Positions 19,002 through 30,947 are shown, numbered from the stretch's first letter. The stretch is 64,000 nucleotides of DNA from Kalaharituber pfeilii (GCA_015179045.1 WHUZ01000024.1:372001-436000), one strand, 5' to 3'. Program-made: numbers and translations. The notes: generated from the sequence alone by a model not told the origin.

Positions 19002-19942
19002 CTACTCCCGTCCAGCCCAATCTAGCAGTTCCACCAAAGACTCGCTGTCCTTTTCCTTTCCCTTGGTAGGTCGTAGGAGGTCTGCTTCGCCCCCGTGGAG
19101 ATACTTGTCGTGGGAGTTGACGCTGGTTGAGCAGCCGCATTCCATGTCAGCACCGTCACGCACGGGAATATATAACAGGACCATGATCATAACAGCGCAA
19201 GGCTGAGCAAGGGGGGCGCAAGCAAAGACGGAGGGGGACACAAGAAGCAATTGAATGATGGCTAGGCTGCACCCAGCAACACCACCGCTGCGTAGGCACA
19301 GCGTGCAAAGAAGCACATCGAACGAAAACAGCGCAAAACTCAACCGGTGGAACGACGGAAATCGTGCAATAAAATACCTAACGCAATAAAGAAAAGACGT
19401 ACCTCTTCATCGCGCCCGAACTCCTCCCCCACGAGCCGAACTTCTTGCACCCCGCCGCGCTGCGGATGCCCGCAGCATAGAGCTTCATCTCTTCAAGCGC
19501 GCGCGCTTCAGCGTCCCCCTCGGACTCCTTGTCCTGGGCATCGATATCCTCTGCCACGACGCGTACTCCGCTGTCATGGTGGCGGTGCATCCCGTGGTGC
19601 ATATGCAAATTATGGTGGCCGAACTGCCCATCGTGTTGGTGGTGCCGGTGCTCGTTATCCTCGTCGTCCCCGTCGCCGTCCATATCCGGCACGCCGGCAT
19701 CGGCCATCACGATCTCGCCTTCACCGTCCAAGTCCCTGTCGGCATCAATATCGCCGCTGGACTTGGGCGAGCTGGTTGCCGACGTCGCAGCGGAGAAGGT
19801 TGGGCCCGATAGCCCGCCGGCGGCAGAGGACCCAGCGCCAGCATGAACTTCCGCTGCCACCTGGCGCTCTTCAAATAACCCTTGTTGTTGCAACTGACGA
19901 GCAGAAAGGGGTTCGCGCTGTTGCACAGGAGCAGGACCTCCC
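19002..19942 (-). CDS. Unrecognised His/Asp-rich protein, possibly Sin3-fused
   Basis: Two exons can be proposed: 19942-19403 and 19122-19002, with a GTACGT donor and a CAACCAG acceptor preceded by a GCTGAC branch-like site. The joined frame stays open to TAG at 19002. The first part ([20 protein letters not shown]) is the Sin3 linker of copy B. It continues without a stop into a Ser/Ala stretch, an acidic run (DMDGDGDDEDNE), a His-rich run (HRHHQHDGQFGHHNLHMHHG) and a conserved-looking GVRVVAEDIDAQDKESEGDA segment. The second exon gives a charged tail ending LLDWAGRE. No ATG opens the long frame at its upstream edge; the first internal ATG is near 19710. Function unknown; it could be a chimera or an independent small gene. 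Confidence 0.4.
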
Positions 19943-20990
19943 GGTGTAAGATAGACAGATAGTATCAACTACTGCCTTGCGATGGACCGGAGCGGTGAGA
20001 ACTGGCGGAACGAACGTACGACTAAATGCGAGTGCGAGTGCGAGTGCGAAAAGAAGAGAAGAGAAGAAGGTTGTTGATTGTGTGTGCTAGAGTACAGGAA
20101 ATCTATATATACGATATCGCCTCACGTGCTGCCCTTATCTCCACGTGCCTTCCTTATCCATGCCAAGCTTGCATTAACCCATTCCGTCGTCGTCACCACA
20201 CCGGTCCATACCTCGGATACATTGGATCTCCCCCAATGGACGATTACCTTGTTCATAGGATCTGGGGTGCATCATCCCATCCGTGTAATCATAGATCTCA
20301 GTGGTGGCCCTTGCCCAATGGTGGCTTGGGTGATTCCGTGAGGGGTTATAACACGGATTGTATGTGCGTTATCGCAGCACTCAATAATATAATCAGGGGG
20401 CAAGAATGTGTTGAATCCTCGAATCAGGTCCGCATGTCCAGCAAATAAGGTAGAGACACGTTCAATAACCCCTAGTGTATCGATTCTGTGCATTTAACTG
20501 TCAGTTGTGAATGATCAAGCGGAAGGCAATATCATTATAGGAGATGCTATGCAAGCTGAATCAGGTAAAGAGAGACCTACGTCTGGCTCTTGAAGTCTTT
20601 CATTATGTCAACAAATTTGTTACAGACGTCGGGCTGGTCCGCGAACTGGAGTTTGACTTGATCTAGATAGGAATAGGCGTCCTTTACATTCAATGGTTGG
20701 TAAGCGCCTTGTATACCAGAAGCTGATGTGGCTGCCGCTGCCGCCCCGCTGCTGCTGCCGTCTGCCGTGCAACCGTTGATACTGCCACAGGTGACGGTTA
20801 AGCAGATAGCGGAGGCAAGCTGGCTGCTGAGTGTTCCTGGAACTGAAAGGGTGGGGGGATGCTGGATGTTGGGGAAGGCCCGCCTACATTCAAACCTGGA
20901 TGGTTAAAAGGAGAAGGTCCATTCTGCTCTCCGTCTCGGCTCCTATGCACTCTCGATGTTGACGCCTGTGGAATCTCTAGATCTTCAAAA
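19835..20990 (-). pseudogene. Sin3 corepressor fragment, copy B (N-terminus and PAH1)
   Basis: Right to left: a low-complexity Ser/Ala leader is followed by [20 protein letters not shown] and [24 protein letters not shown]...GCACAG intron (about 95 bp) comes next, then [33 protein letters not shown] and part of the linker. This is the complete PAH1 fold. After the linker start, about 260 bp of foreign sequence (about 19942-20203, with GCGAGT repeats and CACGTG words) interrupts it. The linker then resumes to the point where copies A and B diverge. Compared with copy A, PAH1 is better preserved but PAH2 is absent. Confidence 0.75.
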
Positions 20991-20995
20991 TTAGG

Positions 20996-23073
20996 TCAAT
21001 GTCTAAGTCGCAGCCTGGTGTGCTGTGATTCTAAATTCCCTGAGGATTGAAATACTTCACCTTTAGGAGTGGTGTCATCGTCATCTGAATTAAGGGTATC
21101 CTTGTTTTTGGGTGTCGTCTCATCGTTTTGTGTAGCGGACGAGCCTTCAATGAAATTCATCTCTGAATAATCTGAACTCCCATGATTCCCGGAAGGTTGT
21201 TCAAGGGCGCAGTGGGAGGCTGTTGCCACAGAGCGCAGTTCCGTTGAAAGCCGTTCGGATATAGGGACAGGAGGTATCGATGGACTTGGGTTTGACTGCT
21301 CCGCGGTCTTGTGGCTGCGGAGATCTTGCTCATTACCGTCCATATTAGTATCTTCAAGGCTAATTTTGCTTCCCCAGCGAAGATCAGTTGATAACGTTCC
21401 TAATGACTGGCTAAGGCCTTGATTAGTACGGTGATTAGAAAATAACTCATCCTCTGTACCATCTCCCTGGCTGTTACTAGTATCGAGACACGGTCGAGGT
21501 AATGTAAACAAAGCAATATCGATCAAATGATCGGCAAGATGGTTTCTCAGATTTGAAGGAATCAGACAAGTTGAACAGAATGGGCACTTTTGTTCCGATT
21601 CAGCTGGGACTTCACAATGACTCGAAATAAATGCGAGTTTGTCATGGTTAATATCAGCAGCATTTGCCGTATCTGATAGCACATCATCATGCATCCAGCA
21701 TAGATGGGTATGAAAAGAGGAACGACTACAAAATACTAGGTTTCTGCAATGCTTCAAATTGCACACCCACTCCCGTCGATGATCTTGGAGCTCGTGGTCG
21801 TACCACTCCTTGCGGCTGATAAAAAGTCGGTCTGGCTGTGCACATGACTCGTAAGTACATATATATGGCTGCAAGTCCTCAAGAACGTGTTTCCTAAAGT
21901 AATTGAACATCAGTTCCACTCACATGAAGTACGATTGTATAAAACATACTTCCATTCTCGCCGCCTTGATATCTGCACAATCTTGTGACAGTATGGACAG
22001 GAAAAGTATTGTGGCTTTCCAGAAAGGACCTGATAAGGGTGAGGAGGAGGTGGTATGGTGAACTGCAGCCCTGTGGGCGCCTCAGCAGCGGCGTCGGCAC
22101 AGGTTGAGGCCACAGAAGTAATCATGGATCGGCCAGTTTCAGACTCATGCTCGGGGATGACTTCCAGATGGCCTAATCCTTTACCCCTTGTGTCAAGCCG
22201 TTGAATCGGTTCGACGAAGGTAGAAGCTGTCGTTTCCGACAAAATCGCCACAGAAGGGGCAACGAGAGCACTGACAGCACCACGGGGATCCCCTTTTTCG
22301 AGCTCTTCATCAGCGGCAATCTTATCATGGTGCGTTTTTGAATATATGAAATGCTGTCGTCGTTTTAAATTCGCCTTCACCAGTCTCGAGACAAGAAAAT
22401 CTGGCACGGAACCATTGAACTTATCCTTGAAGCGGAGTCTCTCGTAAAATTCGAAATGTGACACCTCAATGTTGGCGTATTTGTGCATTTTGTCCCGCGC
22501 AGTCGGATTTTGTATGAGCGTGGAGAGCTTGTACAGTGCATTAATGGCATGAGAAACGTCGGAACACACAAAATCGAGATCAGTTTGAGAGACCTCAGTT
22601 TCGATCCCAGCTTGATCAATTATATCCTCAGAAATATCAACTGGGTTGTCACAACTCAACGACAGATGTGCGGAGGCAACGTTTGATGGATCATGACGAA
22701 GCAAAACGAGTGCTGTTGTCAGAATGAATTCAGTAATGTGGCTAAGATAAGATCAGAGGCTGAAAAGGAACCTACTTTCTTCGAGAAAACCTTGCAAGCT
22801 AACAAGAAGTTTAAAGATTATGCAGCGGACATGGGATGCTTCCCGCAGTCGGTATTCTAGGGAAACTTTCCCAACCCGATGTGCTCCGACATTTTGAGCC
22901 CATATGCGGAACCTCCCTCTTTCGTCAACAAACAGGGCTCTGGCATCGGAGCTGAGTTGTTCTGCACTATTCTGTTGGGAAGACTGAGGATAAGAGCATA
23001 TTTCTTCAAAAAGTTTCAGTATATGATGGTAAAGAGGCTTAAAGCGACTGGGACTAGGATCGGTCATGGACAT
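20996..23073 (-). CDS. C2H2-type zinc-finger protein of the fungal acuF-like family
   Basis: Three exons, 23073-22776, 22712-21950 and 21893-20996, with GTAGGT/CAG and GTATGT/TAG introns, keep one frame of 652 codons from ATG 23073. The N-terminal 250 residues are helical and of unknown function (ILKLFEEICSYPQ, HVRCIIFKLLVSLQGFLEE). The centre holds paired Cys/His modules: FSCPYCHKIVQISRRREWKK, YICTYESCAQPDRLF ... WYDHELQDHRREWVC, FHTHLCWMHDD and CPFCSTCLIPSNLRNHLADH ending LIDIALFTLP. This order is typical of a large filamentous-fungal family often found beside NLR-like or DUF7580 genes. The C-terminus is low-complexity Ser/Asp. Role unknown; nucleic-acid or protein binding through zinc modules is inferred. 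It is divergent from the DUF7580 gene. Confidence 0.85.
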
Positions 23074-23795
23074 CTTTGTGCTTGTCTATGTCACGAGGGG
23101 GCAACTGGTTACTAATTATCTCTCGGAAAACAGCATTAGCCTGGCATTCAATACATGATATGTGTAAATGTAATTGAAGTTACCTTTGCGGTATGATATC
23201 TATGCTGAAAACGATCTATCGGAACGGGAGAGTGGAAGAGAGCTGAGGTGGGAACTGAGGGGAATGCTAATGTCGCTTAATTAATCCGGACGGAACAGAA
23301 TGGCTGCTCGGCACTGCAGCTGAATGCTGGGATTATACTACTAGTGGTCGGACACTGCGTAAAACCAGACTAACTGCGTAAGGTATCTGCACTATTCCTT
23401 CTTGGAATGGCGCAGCCAGCAGTCCGGCGAGCACTACGGTCGGAGGGTTGGTGCAACCAGACTAGGCGAGCACAGGTTTATACTATTCCAAAAAATGAAT
23501 AGCGCGACTTATGCAGTGCCCGAATTTTTTATTAAATCAGCGAGTACCCCGCACAAGGCTGAGGTTTGAAATGTGAATCGATAATACAAAGATTCCCTTT
23601 CGCATTACGAGAAGGATAAACCGGTACACAAGTAGTTGTGGACATAATCCATGGAAAGTAACTTGCCTGGCCTTGAATTCGCTGATTGATTTCTTTCTGT
23701 TGAAGTTTCTATTCTCGAGCCACAATCTCGGCGCTTATACACAAAAATTAAGCGGTCGCATCGACCAATACATACCGGAAAACTTCGCTCACAAA
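23074..23795. promoter_or_regulatory. Shared upstream region of a divergent gene pair
   Basis: 722 bp separates the ATG of the C2H2 gene (minus) from the ATG of the DUF7580 gene (plus), so both promoters must lie here. No TATA box stands out. AACTGCGTAA and GGTCGGACACTGCG words occur at 23345-23385. Confidence 0.5.
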
Positions 23796-26200
23796 ATGAT
23801 AACTGGAGTGGAGTGTGCCGGACTTGTCCTAGGAGCCTTTCCTTTGCTAATAGCAGGTCTCAACCTCTATTCCGAAGGGTTAAAAACCATCCGGGGAGCC
23901 AGAGGATTCGTGGCAATTCTCAATCAATATGGTATTGATCTGGATATTGAGCAGGCCAAATTCAACGATACTTGGAGCCGAATTCTTCAACTTGGCAATT
24001 CTCAGGCTCTTAAAAAGTGCAATGCGAATGTCAACTTTGAAGAGCTAGTAAAGCTTGGACAAGGACCATCAGGGCTAGATTTAGGAACAATTCTGTCGCT
24101 GTCATTGCATAATTGTACTGATGATGTGAAAAAGAAGATTGAGGTAGGAATGAGGGAGCTTCATCGGAATTTGGATCAGGTCACAACAGATTTTGGAATT
24201 GAAAGGAATTCAGTGGTAGGTTTAAGAATTTTCTTGATTTATTTCTTTGAGAAGTTGCCTCACTAATTCCAGTATCAACCCACGACTCGCCAGCCTGATA
24301 CGCCTGGCCTGAAACGGCTATTGAAGATGTTGAAAACCGAACTCAACTCCGAATACCGCAACGAGAAATTATCACAAATTCGCAATCGTAACACAGATCT
24401 CAGCACATTTGTGAGTGGAGAATACCAAGCGCAGATTTTAGCAGCTGCACGATCTCAAATTCAGCAGTCCGCCATCAAACATAGAAGTCACACCGCCAAA
24501 GCCAAGCTCTATAATGCTGTACAAAAACAAGCTAGCGCCATCTATCGTGTTTTGCAGGAAAACCTGTCCAAGGCCTGCTGTGGGGTAGGTCACCCTGAAT
24601 TCTCAAAAGTAATTTACTAACTCATGTCATGTCCGTTGTGCAGGTACCCCACGCCACTTCATTAGAACTGGAAGTGAGAGGAGCAACCGAACTCGCCCTC
24701 ACCAATGAGGATTTTGATGTCGAGTTAGAAAACAGATATTGGCGTTTCAAGTTCTGCTTCTCCTTTGAGCACTCTTTACATCAACCTGAGCACTCGAACT
24801 TAATATGTGACCTGGAACTAGCCGGGATTGGTCAACTGGCTGAACTCGTTAGTGGCAATGAAAGAGAGACACGATTAGAAGAGGTGATAATGCCAACATC
24901 ACTCGAGAATATCAGGGGTCCATGCAAAAAAAAGGGCATCTCTGCAATTTCCACGAACAATGTAGCATTGGGAACTCGAGCATGGTATGTTCCCCTAAAA
25001 TATATGGCCTTGTCTGAGCCATTATATCAACAGCAAGCTAATGAATGTACTTCCAGCGGGTCGTTCCAAATGGCGCAATTCGCATGTGTAAGCTCCGCGG
25101 ACGCACCGATCCCACAGGCAGTTGTTAAACTGAACCCCAGCTCCTTCAAGTGGCCCCTTAAACGGAAATCCGTCGAATTGGATCTTCGAATAAGCAAGAA
25201 ATTTCGACAACAGTCAGAAGTGAAAACGGATGACCTCCCGATTCGTCCTAAGCTGCCTCAGACCAACTCGTCATTACTACAAACGCCCGACGTATTGCCA
25301 GGCGCCATGAACAGCAAAGAAACAGAAGGTAACAGAAGCTGTGTGCCAAATATCATAGTTTCAGCACCCTGTGATCTACAGTCATCAACACAATCCCAGC
25401 AAAGTCCCAAATCACGACATCGAAGTTGTAAGGCTTGCACCTTTGCGAATGACGAGGTCATCACTTGCCTCTGCTCAGCAATTCGAGCATCGGCATCCAC
25501 AAAGGGTCAGCAGCCACAAGACCAGCGTTGTGTCGGTCTCCTAACCAGTGTATCAAAGAATGGATTCCGAGTTTGTCCTAGAAGAGGTCAGGGAATTATT
25601 CTGCAATGCAAGCAGATCATCTCACTTCAAGCACTTTTAAGAGATAGAAACCAAAGGGAACCCTCAACTCTAGCCAAACTCAAACTAGGGGTTATCCTTG
25701 CATCCTCAGTTATGCAATTGCATGAAAGCAGTTGGCTCAAGGATGCATGGAGCAGTGCCGATATCTTGTTCAAGCGAGATAGCAGAGGGTCGGCCGCGCT
25801 GCACAAACCGTTTGTGCAAGGGATGCTCCCGTTGCTGGAGCACGACGACAACGCCTCCATGGACGACTGGTCCTCAATTGGCCTTTTCTGCAATGTAATT
25901 TTGCTCTCGCTTGGTGTTGTTCTCCTCGAAATTCACCATTGGAAGTGCATAGATGTGCTTCAGGGCGCCATGACAAAAGCACAGGCATTGCGTACGCTCA
26001 TTCCGGAACTCTTTGAGCTCGCGGGGGCCAACTATGCATGGGCGGTGAAGAGATGCATACAGGGTTTGGAGCATCGAGAGATAGCATTGTCTCATGAAGG
26101 GTTCAAGAATGAGGTCTATCAAAAGATTGTATTTCCTCTAGAAGAAAATTTGAAAACATTCTGTGGAGAATCGGATCTTCAGAAGATATTTGAGGAGTAG
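23796..26200 (+). CDS. DUF7580 domain protein
   Basis: Exons 23796-24215, 24273-24584 and 24644-26200 (introns GTAGGT...TTCCAG and GTAGGT...TGCAG, both phase 0) give a 762-aa protein. It starts MITGVECAGLVLGAFPLLIA, a hydrophobic N-terminus characteristic of fungal HeLo-like/DUF7580 proteins. A helical region follows to about residue 240. The C-terminal third has a pseudokinase-like arrangement: LKLGVILASSVMQLHESSWL, PFVQGMLPLLEHDDN, SLGVVLLEIHHWKCIDVL and YAWAVKRCIQGLEH. Such proteins are linked to fungal self-recognition and cell-death pathways, but this function is inferred from the family. An ATG upstream in the same frame is absent; 23796 is the first. The poly(T) at 26242-26260 lies just after the stop. 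Confidence 0.85.
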
Positions 26201-26595
26201 CGCCATAATTGTATATATAGAGCGCTTTTTTCCATTCCTGTTTTTTTTTTTTTTTTTTCCTAGTTTATGATTGCGGCATGACAACTTTGAATTTCGTCGT
26301 TTCGTGCTTATATTTGGTATTTGCAAGAACAAGACAACCATTACTTACCTGATCACGGTCTAGCGAGTTCTTTTCTTATTTCTTATTTTGCTTTTTTAAT
26401 ATATATTTTCAACATTACGTTTCGCATTATAGAAGTCTCACCCAAGAACTATGGCAAAACCAGGAATTATGCTATCCAATGGCACAGGATGTTGGATTTA
26501 AGCATGCTTTTTACCTCCATTGGTCAAGTAATCCTGCAGACTTCTTTACCCTTTACCCTTCAATACATAGCGAATAGCGACATGCGGGGCTATGT

Positions 26596-26655
26596 TTTTT
26601 TTTTTTTTTTTTTTTATATCATTACTCGCTTGCCACCTGTTAGGCTACGGCGAGG
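26596..26655 (-). mobile_element. Family-1 micro-retroposon with compensatory hairpin, TSD 13 bp
   Basis: Minus strand CCTCGCCGTAGCCTAACAGG, TGGCAAGCGAGTAATGATAT and poly(A), between TGCGGGGCTATGT copies (26583-26595, 26656-26668). The stem CCT/AGG replaces CCC/GGG. Confidence 0.9.
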
Positions 26656-26981
26656 TGCGGGGCTATGTGATTTGCAAACGAATCGCCAGTGGCCCTCAGC
26701 AGGGAACATCCAGGTCAAGTTTACCTAATCCCAGGGCTGTTGTCAAGAATGATGCCCCAGAGCAACGCGTGTCGCCACCGCTTGTGCACAGTTATGGCTC
26801 TACAAGTATGGAGTATCTGGGTATCTGGATGTATATTTTAACGGGCATATTTGTATTTTCGGTAGAAATGATGACAAGATCAAGTATATTGGTAGACCCC
26901 CCGGCGTTCGATGTCCTCGCGCGTGCTCGCAATAATGGTTGATTGCTTGAATCCTCACCTCAGGGGCTTACCCTTCCCGCT

Positions 26982-29378
26982 TCAATGTTCACACAACGAG
27001 AACATACTCCAATTAAACTCCCTATCCTGCTCCACCACCACCTGCTTCCTCTCCTCCATCAACTCCTCTCTCACCCTCTCCGCCTCCTCTTCACTCATTG
27101 GAAATCCATCCACATGCCTCATAATATACCCCTGGACCTCCGGTGTCAACCTTCCAAACACGTCCTGTGCCCTCTCAATCACTTCCTGCCCCCACCAGTC
27201 CCTGCGCTGGGGCGGCACATTAGCAGTGGAAATCACTTTGATGTATGGATCCACCAGGAATAGCGCGACTATCTTGCGGTGCCCTGGTTTTGTAGGGTCC
27301 AACAGCCGAAAGGGCTCGACTTTATGTTGGAGTGTATTAGGGAAGGTGACAAGTCGGCCTTCCCGGGCTGTAATGGATCCGATTTCTTGCACGGCGGGGT
27401 CGTCGTTCTTGCATCCGAAAACTTGCCAGAGCCAAGACCATTGGTACTGTGCGTACGAGATTTTCTCGGCGTCTTTGGGGTCGCATTGTTGGCGGAAGGA
27501 GAGGCGGGATTCGGCGATGTTGTCGAAGTCGTAGTAGTAGATCTGCGGAAACGGAGTGAGAATGCGTATGAGACGGATATTGAAGAGGTGAGTAAGAGGA
27601 GGGATCGGGAAGAGAGACGGAGACACCCACGGTACTCGCACAGATATGCTCATTCTATCCAAAGGGCGCATAAACAAGTATCAAATCAGCCTACTGCCAT
27701 CATCGCAGATACCTCTCTCAAGCAACCCATATATCACGGGCATACATACCATCATGCCCTCTACATGCCATGTCCCACCCTTATACTCTGGCTTCTCCGG
27801 CGTTAGCATGATACTCGCCACCTTGACAACAACCTGCAACCCTTCAAATTGCCCCATTAAATCCACCCCCCACTGCCTCATATACTCGCTATCTTCGCCT
27901 TCAGGCGACTTGAACTCCCCAACCACATCAGGCTGTTCCACTTCGACAAGGTGGTACCAATACCAGTTGCGGCGCGCTTGCCAGTCCTCAATCGTCTCAT
28001 CGGGGCCCTGCACGGGCTCGTCAAGGCATGCAGTATCGTCTGGGCACTCGGTATATTTGATGCGTTGGCGAGTAGTGTTTCTTGTGAGGGTAAGATTCCA
28101 TAGCGGGATGGTGTGGGTTATCAGCTGAGATATTAAGGGATACAGTGGCGCATGGATGGTGGGATGGAGGTTGGGGATGTAGCTTGTTATCCTGCACGTG
28201 ATGCTGTGAGTAAGTATATGGACTTGTTAGGACGCTCGGGATGGGGCTCACGACGGAGGATGCTCACTCTGCGCTTTTCTCGCCCCCTTCGCCAAGTACA
28301 AATTTAACATTGCACGGCAGCCATTGGAACCTCCGACTATATATCACCTCATAGTGCCAGTAGTCCGTCACGTCCGGCTTCGCCTCATCCTCCGAGGGTA
28401 CCGGTACGGTGGCTCCCTCCCCTGCCCTCCTCAGCGCATCCTCGATCTCCAGCGTCCCTTCCGGCAAAATTCTCGTTTTACCGTACACAAGCGGGTACAG
28501 AGAGGGATGCACCAGATCCAAGACCATCCCGTCGGAGCCAGGGTGCCAGTCCCTCTTTGCAGGCGGGATGGCAGCTTCGAGGGCATTGAGCGCGGATTTG
28601 AGGGCTGAGGCGAGAGCTGGAGGGAGCGCGGAGTCGGACTTGACGACGTTATCGGTGTAGACACTAACAGCTCTGGTGGTGCGGAAAAGCGTGGCTTTGT
28701 GACGGAGTTCGGCGATGCAGTAGCGGGCCATGGCGGGGGTCATGGATGGGGCACAGTCTGCGGCGGGAATGGCGAGTGCTTCGGCGATCCAGCGGTCTGT
28801 GATGGCGTCATCGAATACCTAATCGTCATGATATGGGGGAGAAAATTAGCGCATGCACGTCGCCAGGGATGGGAGGCATGATAAGCTACTGAGATGTGCA
28901 TTGGGGTAAAAGATGGCCCGCACTGCATGCCAGGCAACAGACCTTCTCTTCCCACATGTCCTTATCTGTCACAGCATTCATGAACCGCATCATCACGAAC
29001 TCACGCAGCGTCGTCAGCGGCATTCTACCGGTCCCAGCCAGTCAATAAACATCCACACACATTTGCCCACTTGCATTCGCCGACCGCATGCTGCTCCATT
29101 CAGGCTGGTTCATGATCCATCTCTCCTACGTTCTCACAACTCGGGGTTACATACGAAACATATCCACCTCGCAAATCAACTGGATACAGCGCGGTTGGGA
29201 ATAGCAGTGACTTGCCGCGCTCGTTACGTGGGGTGTAGTTAAGCGGCTTGCCGAAACCGGGGAGGGAGATTGTTCCGGTAGTGACGGGGGTGGCGGGGCT
29301 GTCGGCGTCAGAGCTGTCGACATCGTCGGCGAAAGGGATTAGCCCTTGTGTGGGATCATTTAGGAACGTGAGCTCCAT
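26982..29378 (-). CDS. DUF4246 family protein (2-oxoglutarate oxygenase-like)
   Basis: Six exons on the minus strand: 29378-29155, 29024-28943, 28818-28268, 28191-27750, 27654-27631 and 27542-26982. All introns are GT-AG and the sum is exactly 628 codons (627 aa). Exon 1 carries the conserved GFGKPLNYTPRN start. The core GGTWHVEGMM spans the exon 4 end, where a His-x-Glu pair fits an Fe(II) ligand motif. A 24-nt exon encodes NEHICAST. The last exon has YYYDFDNI, HRKIVALFLVDPYIKVISTA and NVPPQRRDWW, a DUF4246 signature. DUF4246 proteins are common in filamentous fungi and of unknown role; oxygenase activity is inferred from the motif. The gene appears intact, and long antisense frames (for example 27279-27806) are shadows. 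Confidence 0.9.
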
Positions 29379-29754
29379 GGCGTAAAGATGTATATGGAAA
29401 ACTGGATTTCGGAGGGATGCAAGAGAAAGAAGGATGCTGACGTGTGATAATTCTATATAATTACAGTTGAAGACGAAGTATCAACGCAGGAAGTGCGAAT
29501 AATTGATCGCATTGTATACTTATATGACCCAGGCCTGAGAGAGACGTGCCTATTTTTGAATTTTTTTTGCGGTTAACGTGTAACGCGTAACGTTTAATGT
29601 GAGTAGAGTACCAGTAGAGTAGGAGCATTGCATTAGTGGCTCACGCCAGTCTAGCACTCCGAAGTTGTTGGCGGGCATTGTACCTAGTCAAGAGGTTCAT
29701 TTGTTTGGCTGGTAGGGAAAATCCTTGTAAGGACACAATAACTTTGTGGTGAAG

Positions 29755-29912
29755 TACAGTCTACCCTTGCTATAACGAAAACCAAAAATCTGGCACTTTT
29801 TTTTCGTTAGAGCAAGAGGAGTTTGAGTGCGAACGGAATAATGGTTCCGTTCAATTTTCGGTATAGCAAGGTTTTCGCTATAGCAAGTTTCGTTATAGCA
29901 AGGGTAGATTGT
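29755..29912. mobile_element. pogo/Tigger-like MITE, 158 bp
   Basis: The tips TACAGTCTACCCTTGCTATA and TATAGCAAGGGTAGATTGTA are inverted and start and end at TA. Further inverted sub-repeats CGTTATAGCAAG/CGCTATAGCAAG lie inside. There is no coding capacity. Confidence 0.85.
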
Positions 29913-29928
29913 ATGTGCTCATTGGGTA

Positions 29929-30545
29929 CCTTCCCCTAAGGATTTATGTGAAATTCAAACCAAATTTTACCAGGTACATTTCCACCGCAAGCAGGCGTTA
30001 GTTTCTCTAAGAACTTGGACGTGACTAAAAATAAATCCAGAAAACTTTTTGTTAAGCAGAAAATTACGCAGAAATTATAAGTCAGCGAACAAGCTGTCAA
30101 TCTACGGAAGACAACATGAGCTCGCAAGCACCATAAGGTCTTAAGAAACAGCCGTTCAAGTTCTGCCGGCAAGCACTGATAGTAGTAAGGCATCAATGTA
30201 TCGAAAAAGCAAAAGCGTAACGGAGGCTGAACTCGGGGTGAAAATTTTTCACTGGAGGGTAAGACTGCATTACTGGATAGTACATATGCAAGCAGGAAAG
30301 GTGCCAATGACGTAAATGTGAATTTAAACATCCTCTATATGGCATAGTGCTTGTAAACTATGCTACTTCTGCAGTAGTGTAAACCAACTAACTGCTTTTG
30401 AAATTTATTGTTTATTGTTTATTCAAGTGAGTTTTTCCCCTCTTTCAAAAATTTTTGTTTCGAACTCTACCAAACAATATACAGGGATACGGACCCAGTA
30501 TTTCAAAGCAGGGGTTTGAATTTCACATAAGCCCTCAGGGAAGGC
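29929..30545. mobile_element. Inverted-repeat element, 0.6 kb
   Basis: CCTTCCCCTAAGGATTTATG, TGAAATTCAAACC at the left is inverted at the right as GGGTTTGAATTTCACATAAG, CCCTCAGGGAAGG. This is a TIR of about 30 bp with four mismatches. A minus-strand frame of 131 codons inside has a hydrophobic start, but it coincides with the element and is probably not a gene. Confidence 0.65.
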
Positions 30546-30652
30546 AGCCATAATCGCCAAGACCAATTAATGTAAAGCACAAGTAGTGGAGCACTCCGTA
30601 CTCAAAATAATTTTCACTACAGTAGCTAGTGGTATCCTAATAATATATTAGC

Positions 30653-30690
30653 CTGTCTCCGGGCTATGAGGGCTTGCCAAGGGACAATTC
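30653..30690 (+). mobile_element. Family-2 LINE 3'-UTR scrap
   Basis: GCCTGTCTCCGGGCTATGAG and GGCTTGCCAAGGGAC match the 3' UTR of the LINE copies at 59819 and 60960 but stop before the hairpin. No poly(A) or TSD is visible, so it is a relic or a shared sequence. Confidence 0.55.
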
Positions 30691-30869
30691 AGGGCTGTGC
30701 GGCTGAGTTTGGATGCATGTCGTTACGTATGTAGTCTAGGTTCTGGCAGGGGAAGCATGACAGCGACAAATCCCTACACCCGCTGACAATCATTACCTGA
30801 TATGTGTTTCATAAATAAAACATTTGTATTTATGACATTTCGGCCTTACTTAATCCGTGGCTTGTACAA

Positions 30870-30947
30870 TGACCCGTAAAAAGTGATTAGGCAATATTGC
30901 GGCAAGTATATCATGCAAGCCTAATCAACAAGACCTTTTACGAGTCA
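30870..30947. repeat. Imperfect inverted repeat
   Basis: TGACCCGTAAAAAGTGATTA and GGC pair with GCCTAATCAACAAGACCTTT and TACGAGTCA across a 26-nt loop. It may be a small MITE relic. Confidence 0.6.

Noticed and set aside
27279..28128. Plus-strand frames of 160-175 codons
   Set aside because: They lie opposite the six-exon DUF4246 gene, which has conserved motifs and consistent splice phases.
29936..30331. 131-codon minus-strand frame with a signal-peptide-like start
   Set aside because: It is contained in an inverted-repeat element and has no further support.
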